Source: Vibrio panuliri | GTDB taxonomy: Bacteria; Pseudomonadota; Gammaproteobacteria; Enterobacterales; Vibrionaceae | Assembly (NCBI RefSeq): GCF_009938205.1 | Contig: NZ_AP019655.1 | Span: forward strand, 868,001-932,000 | Length of the DNA stretch: 64,000 nt | Direction: 5' to 3' | Shown here: in pieces, positions 8,905 through 17,824 of the stretch | Layout of the letters: each line of letters begins with the position of its first letter | Numbering within the stretch: position 1 is the first letter of the stretch | The notes under the pieces: generated by a model | The model's input: the letters and a program-made list of their open reading frames with translations, nothing else | The model's database searches: none | What the model was told of the DNA's origin: nothing | Program-made: the position numbers and the translations under genes

Positions 8905-10059
8905 ATGTCGATGAAATTTTCATATCAAAACACCACCCAGATTCTATTTGGTCAAGGACAAATTTCTGCCATTAGCCAGACAATACCGACCAACAGCCGC
9001 GTGCTTGTTGTGTACGGCGGCGGTTCCATCAAGCATAACGGTGTTTATGACCAAGTGGCAGCAGCGTTGAGCGATCATCAATGGCAAGAGTTCTCTGGGG
9101 TCGAACCTAACCCGACCAAAGAAACATTAGACAAGGCAGTTGAAATCGTTAAATGCGATCATATTGACTTTATTCTTGCTGTGGGCGGTGGGTCAGTTAT
9201 TGATGGCAGTAAATACATCGCGGCAGCTGCCCATTATGACGGCGATGGTTGGGATATTCTTACTGGTCAGCACCAAGTTTCATCAGCAACACCACTTGGG
9301 GCAATTCTTACTCTTCCTGCAACCGGTTCAGAATCAAACTCCGGCGCGGTAATCACTAAGTCAGAGACCCAAGACAAGTTGGCGTTTCTATCTCCGTATG
9401 TACAGCCTGCTTTCGCTGTTATGGATCCAGACGTCATGAAAACGCTGCCAGATCGTCAGTTGGTCAACGGACTCGTTGATGCTTGGGTACATGTTTGTGA
9501 ACAGTACTTAACTTTCAACCACGGTCATATGGTGCAAGATGGCTACGCCGAAGTTTTACTGCGCAACCTCAAACAATTAGCGGAACAGTTTGATCAGCGT
9601 GACAGTGATGTTTGGCGAGAAAACCTGATGTGGACAGCAAACCAAGCGCTCAATGGTTTAATTGGCTCTGGCGTACCTCACGATTGGGCGACCCATATGA
9701 TTGGTCACGAACTTACCGCACTATGGCACGTTGACCATGCGCGCTCACTAGCCATCGTGCAACCTTCGTTACTTCGCAATCAAATTGAGCACAAACGGGC
9801 CAAACTTGAAAAACTGGGAACCGAAGTCTTTAAACTTGATGCTGGTGAGGATCTTGCCAACCGCACCATCGTTGCGCTTGAGGCTTTCTACCATCAACTC
9901 GGTGTCGCGACACAATTGACCGAGCACAATGGTGATAAGCAACATGCGGTAGACAATGTTATTGAACAGCTAGAAAAACACGGCATGATTAAGTTGGGTG
10001 AAAACCAAGCGATCACTCTAAAAGAGAGCCGAGCAATTCTTGAACAAGCAATAGCCTAA
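8905..10059 (+). CDS. yqhD: YqhD-type NAD(P)H-dependent iron-containing alcohol dehydrogenase
   Basis: This group III alcohol dehydrogenase (384 aa from the chosen start) closely resembles E. coli YqhD, which reduces short and toxic aldehydes with NADPH. The cofactor loop YGGGSIK, the AVGGGSVIDGSK motif and ATGSESNSGAVI are intact. The metal ligands are visible as Asp and His in NGLVDAWVH and two His in GHELTALWHVDH. I chose the ATG at 8905 because GAGGAAGCAAGA gives a good ribosome site; an in-frame ATG 54 bp upstream would add 18 residues not found in the family. Detoxification of aldehydes such as methylglyoxal derivatives is inferred from the family. Confidence 0.93.
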   Translation: MSMKFSYQNTTQILFGQGQISAISQTIPTNSRVLVVYGGGSIKHNGVYDQVAAALSDHQWQEFSGVEPNPTKETLDKAVEIVKCDHIDFILAVGGGSVIDGSKYIAAAAHYDGDGWDILTGQHQVSSATPLGAILTLPATGSESNSGAVITKSETQDKLAFLSPYVQPAFAVMDPDVMKTLPDRQLVNGLVDAWVHVCEQYLTFNHGHMVQDGYAEVLLRNLKQLAEQFDQRDSDVWRENLMWTANQALNGLIGSGVPHDWATHMIGHELTALWHVDHARSLAIVQPSLLRNQIEHKRAKLEKLGTEVFKLDAGEDLANRTIVALEAFYHQLGVATQLTEHNGDKQHAVDNVIEQLEKHGMIKLGENQAITLKESRAILEQAIA

Positions 10060-10082
10060 TCGCTTAGCCAACCACGTTTGTA

Positions 10083-10117
10083 ACAGGAGTCGGCGGTGCT
10101 AGATCGTCGACTCTCCT
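10083..10117. repeat. Imperfect hairpin downstream of yqhD
   Basis: CAGGAGTCG and CGACTCTCCTG pair with a 2-nt bulge around a loop of about 15 nt. No T-tract follows on either strand, so it is not a standard terminator; it may be a transcript-end stabilising structure. Confidence 0.4.
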
Positions 10118-10140
10118 GAGCGACTGCCCCCTTACCTTTA

Positions 10141-10245
10141 CTAATCACAATCGACAGTATAAGCCTCACTTTCTTCGCACAAGGTGACACCGTCACTACC
10201 CATCATGCACTCCCATCTGTGCTTTCCAATGTCAGACCAAAGCAC
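10141..10245 (-). CDS. Possible 34-aa hypothetical protein
   Basis: A GTG-initiated ORF runs from 10245 to a TAG at 10141-10143 and encodes a Cys/Trp-containing acidic peptide with segments DIGKHRWECMMG, DGVTLCEESEAY and TVDCD. The composition looks protein-like, and the 301-bp intergenic region holds nothing else. A stop lies directly before the GTG, there is no clear Shine-Dalgarno sequence and the start codon is weak, so it may be a remnant or chance. Confidence 0.3.
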   Translation of the reverse strand: MLWSDIGKHRWECMMGSDGVTLCEESEAYTVDCD

Positions 10246-10360
10246 TCAGTTTGTCAGAAGCTCGAAAAAAAACAGCATAATATTAGAAAATCAGATAAGA
10301 TCTCTATGGTTAGCTCGCGTGTTCGAGTGAAAATCTATCTTAAGGTGGCGAGTAAATGAT

Positions 10361-10990
10361 ATGTGGCTAGTGATTATTTGTTTGTGTTTGGCACATATTT
10401 GCTCGATTAGCCGTGGGCCACGCTGGTTGTTCTACCTAACAAAGCCAATCCCTGCGGCACTGTTGACTATCTTAGTGGTCAACTCCCCTTCAACCGTCTA
10501 TCCAGACTACACGCGCTATATTGCACTTGGCTTAGCCATTTCGGTCATGGGTGATATTTTCTTGATGTTACCAACCGATAAATTTCGTCAGGGTCTCATT
10601 TGCTTTTTAGTCGCGCAGGTCTCTTACGGTTATGCCTTTTTGACACGAATCAATAGCTTTGAGCCGCTTTGGCTACCGATTATGTTTGCCAGTGTGGGTG
10701 TGATTGTCTTTTTGCTGCTATTGCCAAATATGGGTAAAGACAAATGGTTTGTCGGCTCCTATTTTGTCGGTATTTTGTTTATGGCCTGCAATGCCACCTT
10801 GGCTTGGTTCAACGTCACAACACCGTTGACAAGCATGGCAATGATTGCCGCCTATATTTTTATTATGTCCGACCTAGTACTCGCCATCGACCGTTTTCGT
10901 TCAAGCTCTGCGTTTTCAAGGCATGTCGTGATGTTTACCTACTACACCGCCCAGTCCCTATTTGCTTTGTCGGTAATATGGGCAGCGTAG
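10361..10990 (+). CDS. YhhN/TMEM86-family membrane protein (lysoplasmalogenase-like)
   Basis: This 209-aa protein has about eight hydrophobic segments and the YhhN family landmarks: TKPIPAALL near residue 28, GDIFLMLP in the next helix pair, FLVAQVSYGYAF, SDLVLAIDRF and a C-terminal YYTAQSLF. Animal homologues hydrolyse lysoplasmalogens; bacterial members are thought to act on related lysolipids, but the substrate here is unknown. Its ATG overlaps an out-of-frame ATG four bases earlier; AAGGTGGCGAG upstream gives a distant ribosome site. The divergent/convergent neighbours give no functional hint. Confidence 0.85.
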   Translation: MWLVIICLCLAHICSISRGPRWLFYLTKPIPAALLTILVVNSPSTVYPDYTRYIALGLAISVMGDIFLMLPTDKFRQGLICFLVAQVSYGYAFLTRINSFEPLWLPIMFASVGVIVFLLLLPNMGKDKWFVGSYFVGILFMACNATLAWFNVTTPLTSMAMIAAYIFIMSDLVLAIDRFRSSSAFSRHVVMFTYYTAQSLFALSVIWAA

Positions 10991-11014
10991 TCCGCAAAAA
11001 GTAAGATATCTCTA

Positions 11015-13900
11015 TCAACCAAGTAGTTGCTTGATCGCCGCAATGGATTGTTCAACTTTGCTTTCTAGCTCATCGCGCAGAGCAATATATGAATCGTTAG
11101 GCGCGGTTGCTGCCTCAATTGACTGGCAAACCTGATAGAGCGCCAGCAGCCCCATACTGCCCGCTGAGCCTTTTAGTTTATGTGCCAACTGCTTTACTTC
11201 GGTCGCGTTATTTTCCCGACTGGCATCCGCTAGCAAACGTAAAATTTCACCACTGCCTTGAATAAAGAGCTCAGCAATATGGTGCATTTTCTCTTTACCT
11301 AGCACTTTCATATCATCTTGAATGACTTGAGGGTTAATGATGCTGTCTAATTTCATTGGTTGCTTTTCTTTTACCACCTGTTCAAGTAACAAGGTTTTTC
11401 CTTCTAATCGGTTTTGAATCAGTTGGCAAAGCGCATCTTTATCTAGCGGTTTGGCAAGATAACCGTCAAAACCCGCCGATATATAACTTTCCACTTCTTC
11501 ACTAAATACATGAGCCGATACGGCAATAAATGGGGTTTTCTCACTTGTATCAAGGTCCAATGCGTCTTGGATCTGATGCAACTTCACCAGTAAATCTCGA
11601 CCATCACAATCGGGTAAGTTGATATCAAGTAGTGCAATATCAAAACGTTGCTGATTAAAGAGCGTTTCTGCAGTTGCGCCATCCTCGGCAATCACAACCT
11701 GATGTCCCATACTGGACAAGAAGCCTTCCGCGACCACACAGTTGACTGGATTGTCTTCCACCAAAAGCACTTTGGCTTGCACAGAGTTGTGTACGGTTGA
11801 CTCTTTCTTCACCACTTCTTTGCCTTCTTCAAGTGGAAGGGTGAACCAAAAACGACTACCGTGCCCCACTTCAGACTCTACGCCTAACGCGCCACCCATC
11901 GCCTCAACAATGCGTTTACTGATCGCCAAACCTAGACCCGTACCGCCTTTAGTACTTAAACCACCTTCAGCTTGGGTAAAGGCGTCAAACAAGGTCTCCA
12001 TCTCCTTCTCTGAGATCCCAATTCCTGAATCGGACACCTCAAACGTGACATAATTGTCCTCTTCAAGTGAGACATAAATATCGACATAACCGCTATCGGT
12101 AAACTTGATCGCGTTACCCACTAAGTTGGTTAATACTTGGCTTATCCGTGTCACATCACCAAGCCAAAACGGCTTGATATCACTTTCAATTAAACAACTT
12201 AGCTCAAGATCCTTCTCTTTGGCGCGCCCCTGCATTAACTGATTTACGTCATCAACCATATAGTGCAAGTTGAAGTCGATTGGGCGAATCTCCAAATGCC
12301 CAGCTTCGATTTTGGAGTAGTCTAAGACGTCATTTAAGATCGCTAGTAACGTTTTACCACTGCGGTTGATGATATCGACGTAGTAGGCTTGCTGTGAGTT
12401 GAGCCCTTCATCCTTTAACAACCTTGCAGTACCTAACACACCGTTCATCGGCGTTCGAATTTCATGGCTCATGGTGGCAAGAAAAGCCGACTTAGCGCGG
12501 CTGGCTTGCTCTGCTTCTTGGCGCGCTTTAGCGTGATTTAATACTTCGCTGTTTAGGCGCTTGTTCGCATCTTGCAGCTGCACGGTACGTTCCGTGACCA
12601 GCTCTTCGAGGCGTTCTTTGTGTTCTTCAAGCTGACGTTTCGCTTCTATTTCACTTTCAGCAACCACTTTCAGTGCTTGTGCGGTATTGCGCGCGGTAAT
12701 AATCGCTTGCCCCATATGCGCCAACTCATCATTACCTTTAACCGTAATATCCACTTTAAGTTGCCCTTGAGCAATGGAGAGCAATGCTGATGAATATTCT
12801 GCAAGGCGCTTAAGTACTGAGACGTATACCACCTTCCAAACAATAAGCACCACAATAACCAGACCAAGAACCGTCAAGATTGTCAGGGTAAGTTGAGCAT
12901 AATTCAGCGTCGTTTTTAACTCTTCAACCGCTTTTGTGGTGGCTTGGTTTGAGTCATCCACCAACTTATTGATGGTCGTATTGAGCGCGGTAAACTGCGT
13001 CAATGTATCCTGCATCAGGGTTTGTGATTCTTGTTCGTTTTTATGGCGTGAAAGGACGATACCAAACACAACCTCACGTTGCTCTAACTTAGTCAGCAAG
13101 TCCGACATCTGCACCGAACGCGTTGGGTCTTCGACCGCTTGTACACGGCGTTTCATGATCAATAGATTATGATTGAACTGTTTGCGAATATCGTTGAGGC
13201 GTGATGAATCACTGATCGTGCGAATTTCTTCAATCTGGTTTAGAAGCTGAAAGGCAAGTAAGTGCAGTTCATGCAAACGCTCAGATAAATCTAAGTCAAC
13301 CTCAACCAAAGCATCTAAGGCTTGATAGGCCTTATCAATTTTCTTGTTAGCCAACAAATCATAGATATGGGTAACGTTCGCCACTGCAATCGTGCTGGTA
13401 TTAGAAACTTGCGTACGCGTTAACTGTTCCAATTCCATTGCTAAATTGCGCATCTCTTCGGTACGGCTAGCTATGTCCTTTTCAAGAAATAACTTTCTTT
13501 CGACGCCAATACCCAGTTTGCCAAGCGTATCGATAATTTTTTGTACATCAGACTCAAGCGTTGAGAGAAGCTTAGAATCAAATGAATCCGAGCCTAACTG
13601 CTTAATATGGGTAAGTAAGGCGCTCAATTGATCGAACAGTACTTTGCCAGATTGCTGTCTTTGATGCTCTGTTTTTGAGTTCGACAAAGTTTGTACGGAA
13701 GAAATAATTCGCGAACTGAGTTCCGCGACTTGTCGAGCTTCAATCATTGATGGAATCGCGGAGTTAACCACGTTACGTTCAGTTTTAGCCACCGATGAGA
13801 AACCAAACACACCGATAAACGAAGACATTAGTACTAATAATGCCATCGCAAGAAAAGCAAACAGAAGCTTACGCCCAATACTGGCTTTAGCGAGTAACAT
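11015..13900 (-). CDS. torS: TorS-type tripartite hybrid sensor histidine kinase
   Basis: This 961-aa membrane kinase senses trimethylamine-N-oxide together with the periplasmic protein TorT. TM1 is at about 11-35, a helical periplasmic domain runs to about 330, TM2 is near 335-360, followed by HAMP, the HisKA domain with His479 (TMSHEIRTP), the ATPase domain, a receiver with Asp759 (ALLDINLPD) and a C-terminal Hpt domain with His907 (LAHKLKGSAGSMG). This is the unorthodox four-step relay of TorS. It is divergent from torT with only 47 bp between the start codons. No torR response regulator or torCAD reductase operon lies in the window, so its output must be encoded elsewhere. Confidence 0.92.
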   Translation of the reverse strand: MLLAKASIGRKLLFAFLAMALLVLMSSFIGVFGFSSVAKTERNVVNSAIPSMIEARQVAELSSRIISSVQTLSNSKTEHQRQQSGKVLFDQLSALLTHIKQLGSDSFDSKLLSTLESDVQKIIDTLGKLGIGVERKLFLEKDIASRTEEMRNLAMELEQLTRTQVSNTSTIAVANVTHIYDLLANKKIDKAYQALDALVEVDLDLSERLHELHLLAFQLLNQIEEIRTISDSSRLNDIRKQFNHNLLIMKRRVQAVEDPTRSVQMSDLLTKLEQREVVFGIVLSRHKNEQESQTLMQDTLTQFTALNTTINKLVDDSNQATTKAVEELKTTLNYAQLTLTILTVLGLVIVVLIVWKVVYVSVLKRLAEYSSALLSIAQGQLKVDITVKGNDELAHMGQAIITARNTAQALKVVAESEIEAKRQLEEHKERLEELVTERTVQLQDANKRLNSEVLNHAKARQEAEQASRAKSAFLATMSHEIRTPMNGVLGTARLLKDEGLNSQQAYYVDIINRSGKTLLAILNDVLDYSKIEAGHLEIRPIDFNLHYMVDDVNQLMQGRAKEKDLELSCLIESDIKPFWLGDVTRISQVLTNLVGNAIKFTDSGYVDIYVSLEEDNYVTFEVSDSGIGISEKEMETLFDAFTQAEGGLSTKGGTGLGLAISKRIVEAMGGALGVESEVGHGSRFWFTLPLEEGKEVVKKESTVHNSVQAKVLLVEDNPVNCVVAEGFLSSMGHQVVIAEDGATAETLFNQQRFDIALLDINLPDCDGRDLLVKLHQIQDALDLDTSEKTPFIAVSAHVFSEEVESYISAGFDGYLAKPLDKDALCQLIQNRLEGKTLLLEQVVKEKQPMKLDSIINPQVIQDDMKVLGKEKMHHIAELFIQGSGEILRLLADASRENNATEVKQLAHKLKGSAGSMGLLALYQVCQSIEAATAPNDSYIALRDELESKVEQSIAAIKQLLG

Positions 13901-13947
13901 GCAAATTGATCACTTCTTAACTCTTAGATAATGCGCTATATTCTGCA

Positions 13948-14985
13948 ATGTTTAGCCTATTTAATCCAACGAAAAGCGTCATGTCACTTCCTTTAGCGGG
14001 TAATATCCGCCTTAAAATCATCGTTAGTTTCCTACTCAGCATATTCTTGACTGGCAACGCTGTTGCGAAAGAACCGTTGCGCCTGTGTGCTTTGTACCCT
14101 CACCTTAAAGACTCTTATTGGTTATCGGTCAATTACGGTATGGTGGATGAAGCGCGAAAACAGGGTGTGGAGCTACGCGTCCTCGAGGCTGGCGGTTATC
14201 CAAATCAAGACAAACAGAAAGAGCAACTCGACCTCTGTATCAAATGGGATGCAGACGCAATTATTCTTGGGACTGTTGCCCCTGATATGTTCTATTCCTC
14301 ACTGGCCAAAGCATCGGCTGGAATTCCTGTTTTTGCCACCGTCAACCATTTGGAGGTAAATAAGGAAAACTCAGCGGTACTTAAGGGTGAAGTGGGCGTC
14401 GATTGGTACTGGATGGGCTACTATACCGGCCAATACCTCAAGCAAAAGCACCCTAAGGGATCAGGGATAACCAACATTGCCTTACTTCCTGGACCACAAG
14501 CCAGCGGTGGGACCAAACCCGTGATTCAAGGTCTACTGTCTGCAATTCAAGGTAGTGATATCCGAGTCGTTGATACTTATTGGGCCGACAATGACAAAGA
14601 GTTACAGCGTAATCTAGTACAGAAGTCCATTGAAACCCATAACATAGACTACATCGTTGGTAGCGCAGTCGCGATTGAAGCCGCCATTAGTGAACTTCGC
14701 TCTGCGGGTAAAACCGGGCAAATTGGTCTGGTTTCAACCTATCTCAGCCACGGAGTCTATCGTGGCCTACTGCGAAACCGAGTTGAGTTCGCGCCGACCG
14801 ACAAAATGGTTCAGCAGGGTCGACTCTCTGTTCAGCAGGCCATCCATTACTTGAATGGGACACCCTATGAAAAATTTGAAGCACCGATTATTGAGGCTTT
14901 GACACCGAACAAACTCAACCCTAAAGTGGTTGCTGAGTCTCTGTCACCGTCAGAGTACCGCCCTACGTTTTACGTTCATAATTAG
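13948..14985 (+). CDS. torT: TMAO-binding periplasmic protein TorT
   Basis: This 345-aa periplasmic binding protein of the ribose-binding type should present TMAO to TorS. A hydrophobic signal peptide ends near AVAKEP, and the fold motifs ALYPHLKDSYW, LLPGPQASGG and the C-terminal PTFYV region fit TorT. The start is uncertain: an in-frame ATG at 13981 would give a shorter 334-aa form with a better-placed signal peptide, and neither ATG has a clear ribosome site. It is divergent from torS and is followed 9 bp later by mgsA, so torT and mgsA are probably co-transcribed. Confidence 0.9.
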   Translation: MFSLFNPTKSVMSLPLAGNIRLKIIVSFLLSIFLTGNAVAKEPLRLCALYPHLKDSYWLSVNYGMVDEARKQGVELRVLEAGGYPNQDKQKEQLDLCIKWDADAIILGTVAPDMFYSSLAKASAGIPVFATVNHLEVNKENSAVLKGEVGVDWYWMGYYTGQYLKQKHPKGSGITNIALLPGPQASGGTKPVIQGLLSAIQGSDIRVVDTYWADNDKELQRNLVQKSIETHNIDYIVGSAVAIEAAISELRSAGKTGQIGLVSTYLSHGVYRGLLRNRVEFAPTDKMVQQGRLSVQQAIHYLNGTPYEKFEAPIIEALTPNKLNPKVVAESLSPSEYRPTFYVHN

Positions 14986-14994
14986 GATTATTAG

Positions 14995-15450
14995 ATGCAA
15001 AAAACTACCCGTACTATGCCAGCAAACAAACATGTTGCTCTCGTTGCCCACGACAACTGCAAACCAGAACTATTGCGCTGGGTAAAAGAGAACAAAGATA
15101 AACTACAAAAGCATTTCCTTTACGCGACTGGCACCACGGGCAACATGTTAAGTAAAGAGACTGGTCTGGCGATCAAATCTTTAATTAGTGGTCCAATGGG
15201 TGGTGATCAACAACTCGGTGCGCTGATCTCTGAGGGGGAAATCGATGTGCTAATTTTCTTCTGGGATCCACTTAACGCCGTACCACATGACCCGGATGTT
15301 AAAGCGTTGCTTCGTATTGCCAGCGTTTGGAATATTCCTGTCGCCACTAACCGCGCGACAGCGAAGTTTATCTTTGAGTCTGAGCTGATTGAGCAGCAAG
15401 TCGACATCGAGATTCCAGATTACCAAGCCTACCTTTCTGAGCGTACTTAA
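14995..15450 (+). CDS. mgsA: Methylglyoxal synthase
   Basis: This 151-aa enzyme converts dihydroxyacetone phosphate to methylglyoxal and phosphate, a bypass of lower glycolysis used under phosphate limitation. The catalytic Asp71 (GPMGGDQQLG) and His98 (NAVPHDPD) occupy exactly the E. coli positions, and the length matches (152 aa). Its ATG follows torT by 9 bp. Glycerol and fructose genes in the window (glpK, glpD, fruBKA) all feed triose phosphates, its substrate pool. The functional link to torT is unexplained. Confidence 0.97.
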   Translation: MQKTTRTMPANKHVALVAHDNCKPELLRWVKENKDKLQKHFLYATGTTGNMLSKETGLAIKSLISGPMGGDQQLGALISEGEIDVLIFFWDPLNAVPHDPDVKALLRIASVWNIPVATNRATAKFIFESELIEQQVDIEIPDYQAYLSERT

Positions 15451-15471
15451 AGCTAATTTAGGTTCAAACAT

Positions 15472-15502
15472 AAAAAAACCGAAGGAAGTCCTTCGGTTTT
15501 TT
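15472..15502. terminator. Bidirectional terminator between mgsA and helD
   Basis: ACCGAAGG and CCTTCGGT pair and are flanked by an A-run and a T-run, giving a terminator on both strands for the convergent genes. Confidence 0.92.
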
Positions 15503-15503
15503 A

Positions 15504-17570
15504 TTAACTGCTGTGCTGGACCGGATAGTCTCCTTCAAGCAATTCTTTGACAAAACTCGAGCCGCTGCCGTTGTAGGCAACCCAAACTTTCTTTTTCGCT
15601 CGGGTCAAGGCAACGTAAAACAGTCGTCTCTCCTCTGCGTATGGAAAATCGTCGTTTGATTGGGTCAATACCCCATCTAAGTGCAACGTTTTAACACGCG
15701 CAGGGAACTGGCCTTCATCGACGTTAAGGATCACAACATAGTCTGCTTCTCGGCCTTTACTGGCGTGACAAGTCATAAACTCAAGTTCCAGCTGCTTAAA
15801 TTGTTTCTGCCATTCGTTAAATAGCTCTGGTTTATGATAATGATTACGCCCAAGCAGCAACACGCGAGCTTTACTTTTAGATTTACGGTCAAGTTGGTCC
15901 AATATCTTTTCAATGTTCCCCATTGGTATCAATGCGACTGCTTTGGCTTTGTGCTCTTTGTGGCTCTTAAGCTCTTTGGCGAGTTGATTCGGGTTTTGTT
16001 GCACAAACTGATTTGCCACCATCCCCAACTGGTTGTTGAAACGGTAAGTAGTATCAAGATAATGCAACGTCGAGTTAGGGAATCGTTCTGAAAAGCCCGT
16101 AGTCAAATCAACATCAGATCCCGCAAACTGGTAGATAGATTGCCAATCATCGCCTACTGCAAAAAGCACACAATCTTGGTTTCGATTGTTGGCACACAAT
16201 GCTTCTATCAACGCGAGACGTTGAGGGGAAATATCTTGATATTCGTCGATCATGATAAATTTCCAAGGCGCTGTAAATTTGCCTTTCACCACATATTGAT
16301 GAGCGCGGCTTATCATGGTGTTAAAGTCGATTTCCCCTTGCTCCTTGAGCATCGTCTGCCACGCTTGATAACACGGCCAAACCAAACCAAGCTCACTGTT
16401 GAGTCGACTGTATTCATCATGGTCAACAATCTGCTCTTGCAGCTCTTTTTTCCCACACCCCATCGCTGAAAGCTGCATTACTTGCGTCTCCAGCCAAGCG
16501 ATCAGTTTAGGGTTTTCGACATGGCTACCCAACTCATCATCACCAGCAATATACGCAATGGGCCATTTAGATAAATGCTTCTGCCAACGTTTAAAACTCG
16601 TTGGTGTCATCCAATGACGCTTCAACCAATCCATGCACCAAGCCTGACGCAACTTATCATCAAGGGCGATAGGCGATAACTTGACTTGCTCACCTTCTAC
16701 TTGGCGCAAAATATATAAGCCGAGTTGATGAAAAGTGTTTACTCGGACTTGCTCAGTCGACGGCCCTACCTTGTTGAGTAAACGTTGCTTCATTTCATCC
16801 GCCGCATCACGACCAAACGCCAGCATTAGTATTTGGTCTGCTTTCGCCATATGGCTTTGTAACAAGTAGGCTACCCGAGCGGTTAGCACGCTGGTTTTCC
16901 CAGAACCAGCCCCTGCCAACACCAGATTATTGTTATCGTTGAGCAACACAGCCTGTTTTTGGCTTAAGTTTAGAGGCGAAGATTCAATTTGCGAAAACAG
17001 TACTTCCCAGTTATCGATCTCGTTGATGATCCAATCATCATTGCGTTTACGTAGTTTCTGCTGTGCTTGTTCGATCCAAGGGGATACCTTTGCCATGCGT
17101 TTTGGCATTCTCTGCTCAGCTTCGCTTAGGGTCATCGACATTTGCTCGAAATCTTGATGTGCGGTACCAAGCCAAGCCTCAAGCTCGGAATGAGGCACAA
17201 AGTGCTGCGCCCGTTCAAGTGCATAAATGCGCTCTTCCCATTGAGGCAAACGTTCGACAAGTTGATGACACTGCTTGGTGTGCCAATTCTGATAATGTTT
17301 GATCGCATAACGCGCGAACTGACGGCATTTATCCCATGGTAGTCCCTGAACTAACCACGACTGCTGAGTGTCGTTTTCAGGATGGGCAAAAAACTGCAGT
17401 GCCCCCCAAACAATTCCCCGTTTTATTTCAACTCGACCGTTCCAAATATTGAAGGGAATTCGCTCCTCATAGTTATCTGAGCCGAGTACGAGATAATCAT
17501 TATCGAGAGACACAATGTGGTATTCGTTTTGAACAAAGAACTTTGCAGTCTTATTCGCTGTTAGCTGCAT
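15504..17570 (-). CDS. helD: DNA helicase IV (HelD, UvrD/Rep superfamily 1)
   Basis: This 688-aa SF1A 3'-5' DNA helicase has an N-terminal HelD-specific region of about 200 residues followed by the motor: Walker A LAGAGSGKTSVL, LAFGRDAADEM, the Walker B-type MIDEYQDISPQR, GDDWQSIYQF, the HASKGREADYV motif V region and the C-terminal EERRLFYVALTRAKK motif VI. It aligns along its length with E. coli helicase IV (684 aa). I placed the start at the ATG that aligns with the E. coli N-terminus; an open frame extends 16 codons further upstream to a TTG without a ribosome site. Confidence 0.94.
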   Translation of the reverse strand: MQLTANKTAKFFVQNEYHIVSLDNDYLVLGSDNYEERIPFNIWNGRVEIKRGIVWGALQFFAHPENDTQQSWLVQGLPWDKCRQFARYAIKHYQNWHTKQCHQLVERLPQWEERIYALERAQHFVPHSELEAWLGTAHQDFEQMSMTLSEAEQRMPKRMAKVSPWIEQAQQKLRKRNDDWIINEIDNWEVLFSQIESSPLNLSQKQAVLLNDNNNLVLAGAGSGKTSVLTARVAYLLQSHMAKADQILMLAFGRDAADEMKQRLLNKVGPSTEQVRVNTFHQLGLYILRQVEGEQVKLSPIALDDKLRQAWCMDWLKRHWMTPTSFKRWQKHLSKWPIAYIAGDDELGSHVENPKLIAWLETQVMQLSAMGCGKKELQEQIVDHDEYSRLNSELGLVWPCYQAWQTMLKEQGEIDFNTMISRAHQYVVKGKFTAPWKFIMIDEYQDISPQRLALIEALCANNRNQDCVLFAVGDDWQSIYQFAGSDVDLTTGFSERFPNSTLHYLDTTYRFNNQLGMVANQFVQQNPNQLAKELKSHKEHKAKAVALIPMGNIEKILDQLDRKSKSKARVLLLGRNHYHKPELFNEWQKQFKQLELEFMTCHASKGREADYVVILNVDEGQFPARVKTLHLDGVLTQSNDDFPYAEERRLFYVALTRAKKKVWVAYNGSGSSFVKELLEGDYPVQHSS

Positions 17571-17824
17571 GGTATTAAGCCTATGGATTCCATTGCCCTC
17601 ATCATACCGCATCAGCAAATTGATTTAAAAAGTGTTTTGTAAAATCTCACTCTAGCCTCTTTTGACGAGCAAAGTTTATGCGACCTGCTATAAATATCGG
17701 CATCGAAACGCCTACAAAAGTATAAATTACGAGCAGTCGGTTAGATATATTTAACTTGCTCAGAGGCTTAGCCAAGATTGTTTGATACTATAACAATCAG
17801 GATAAAATTTATGTTGGATACTTT

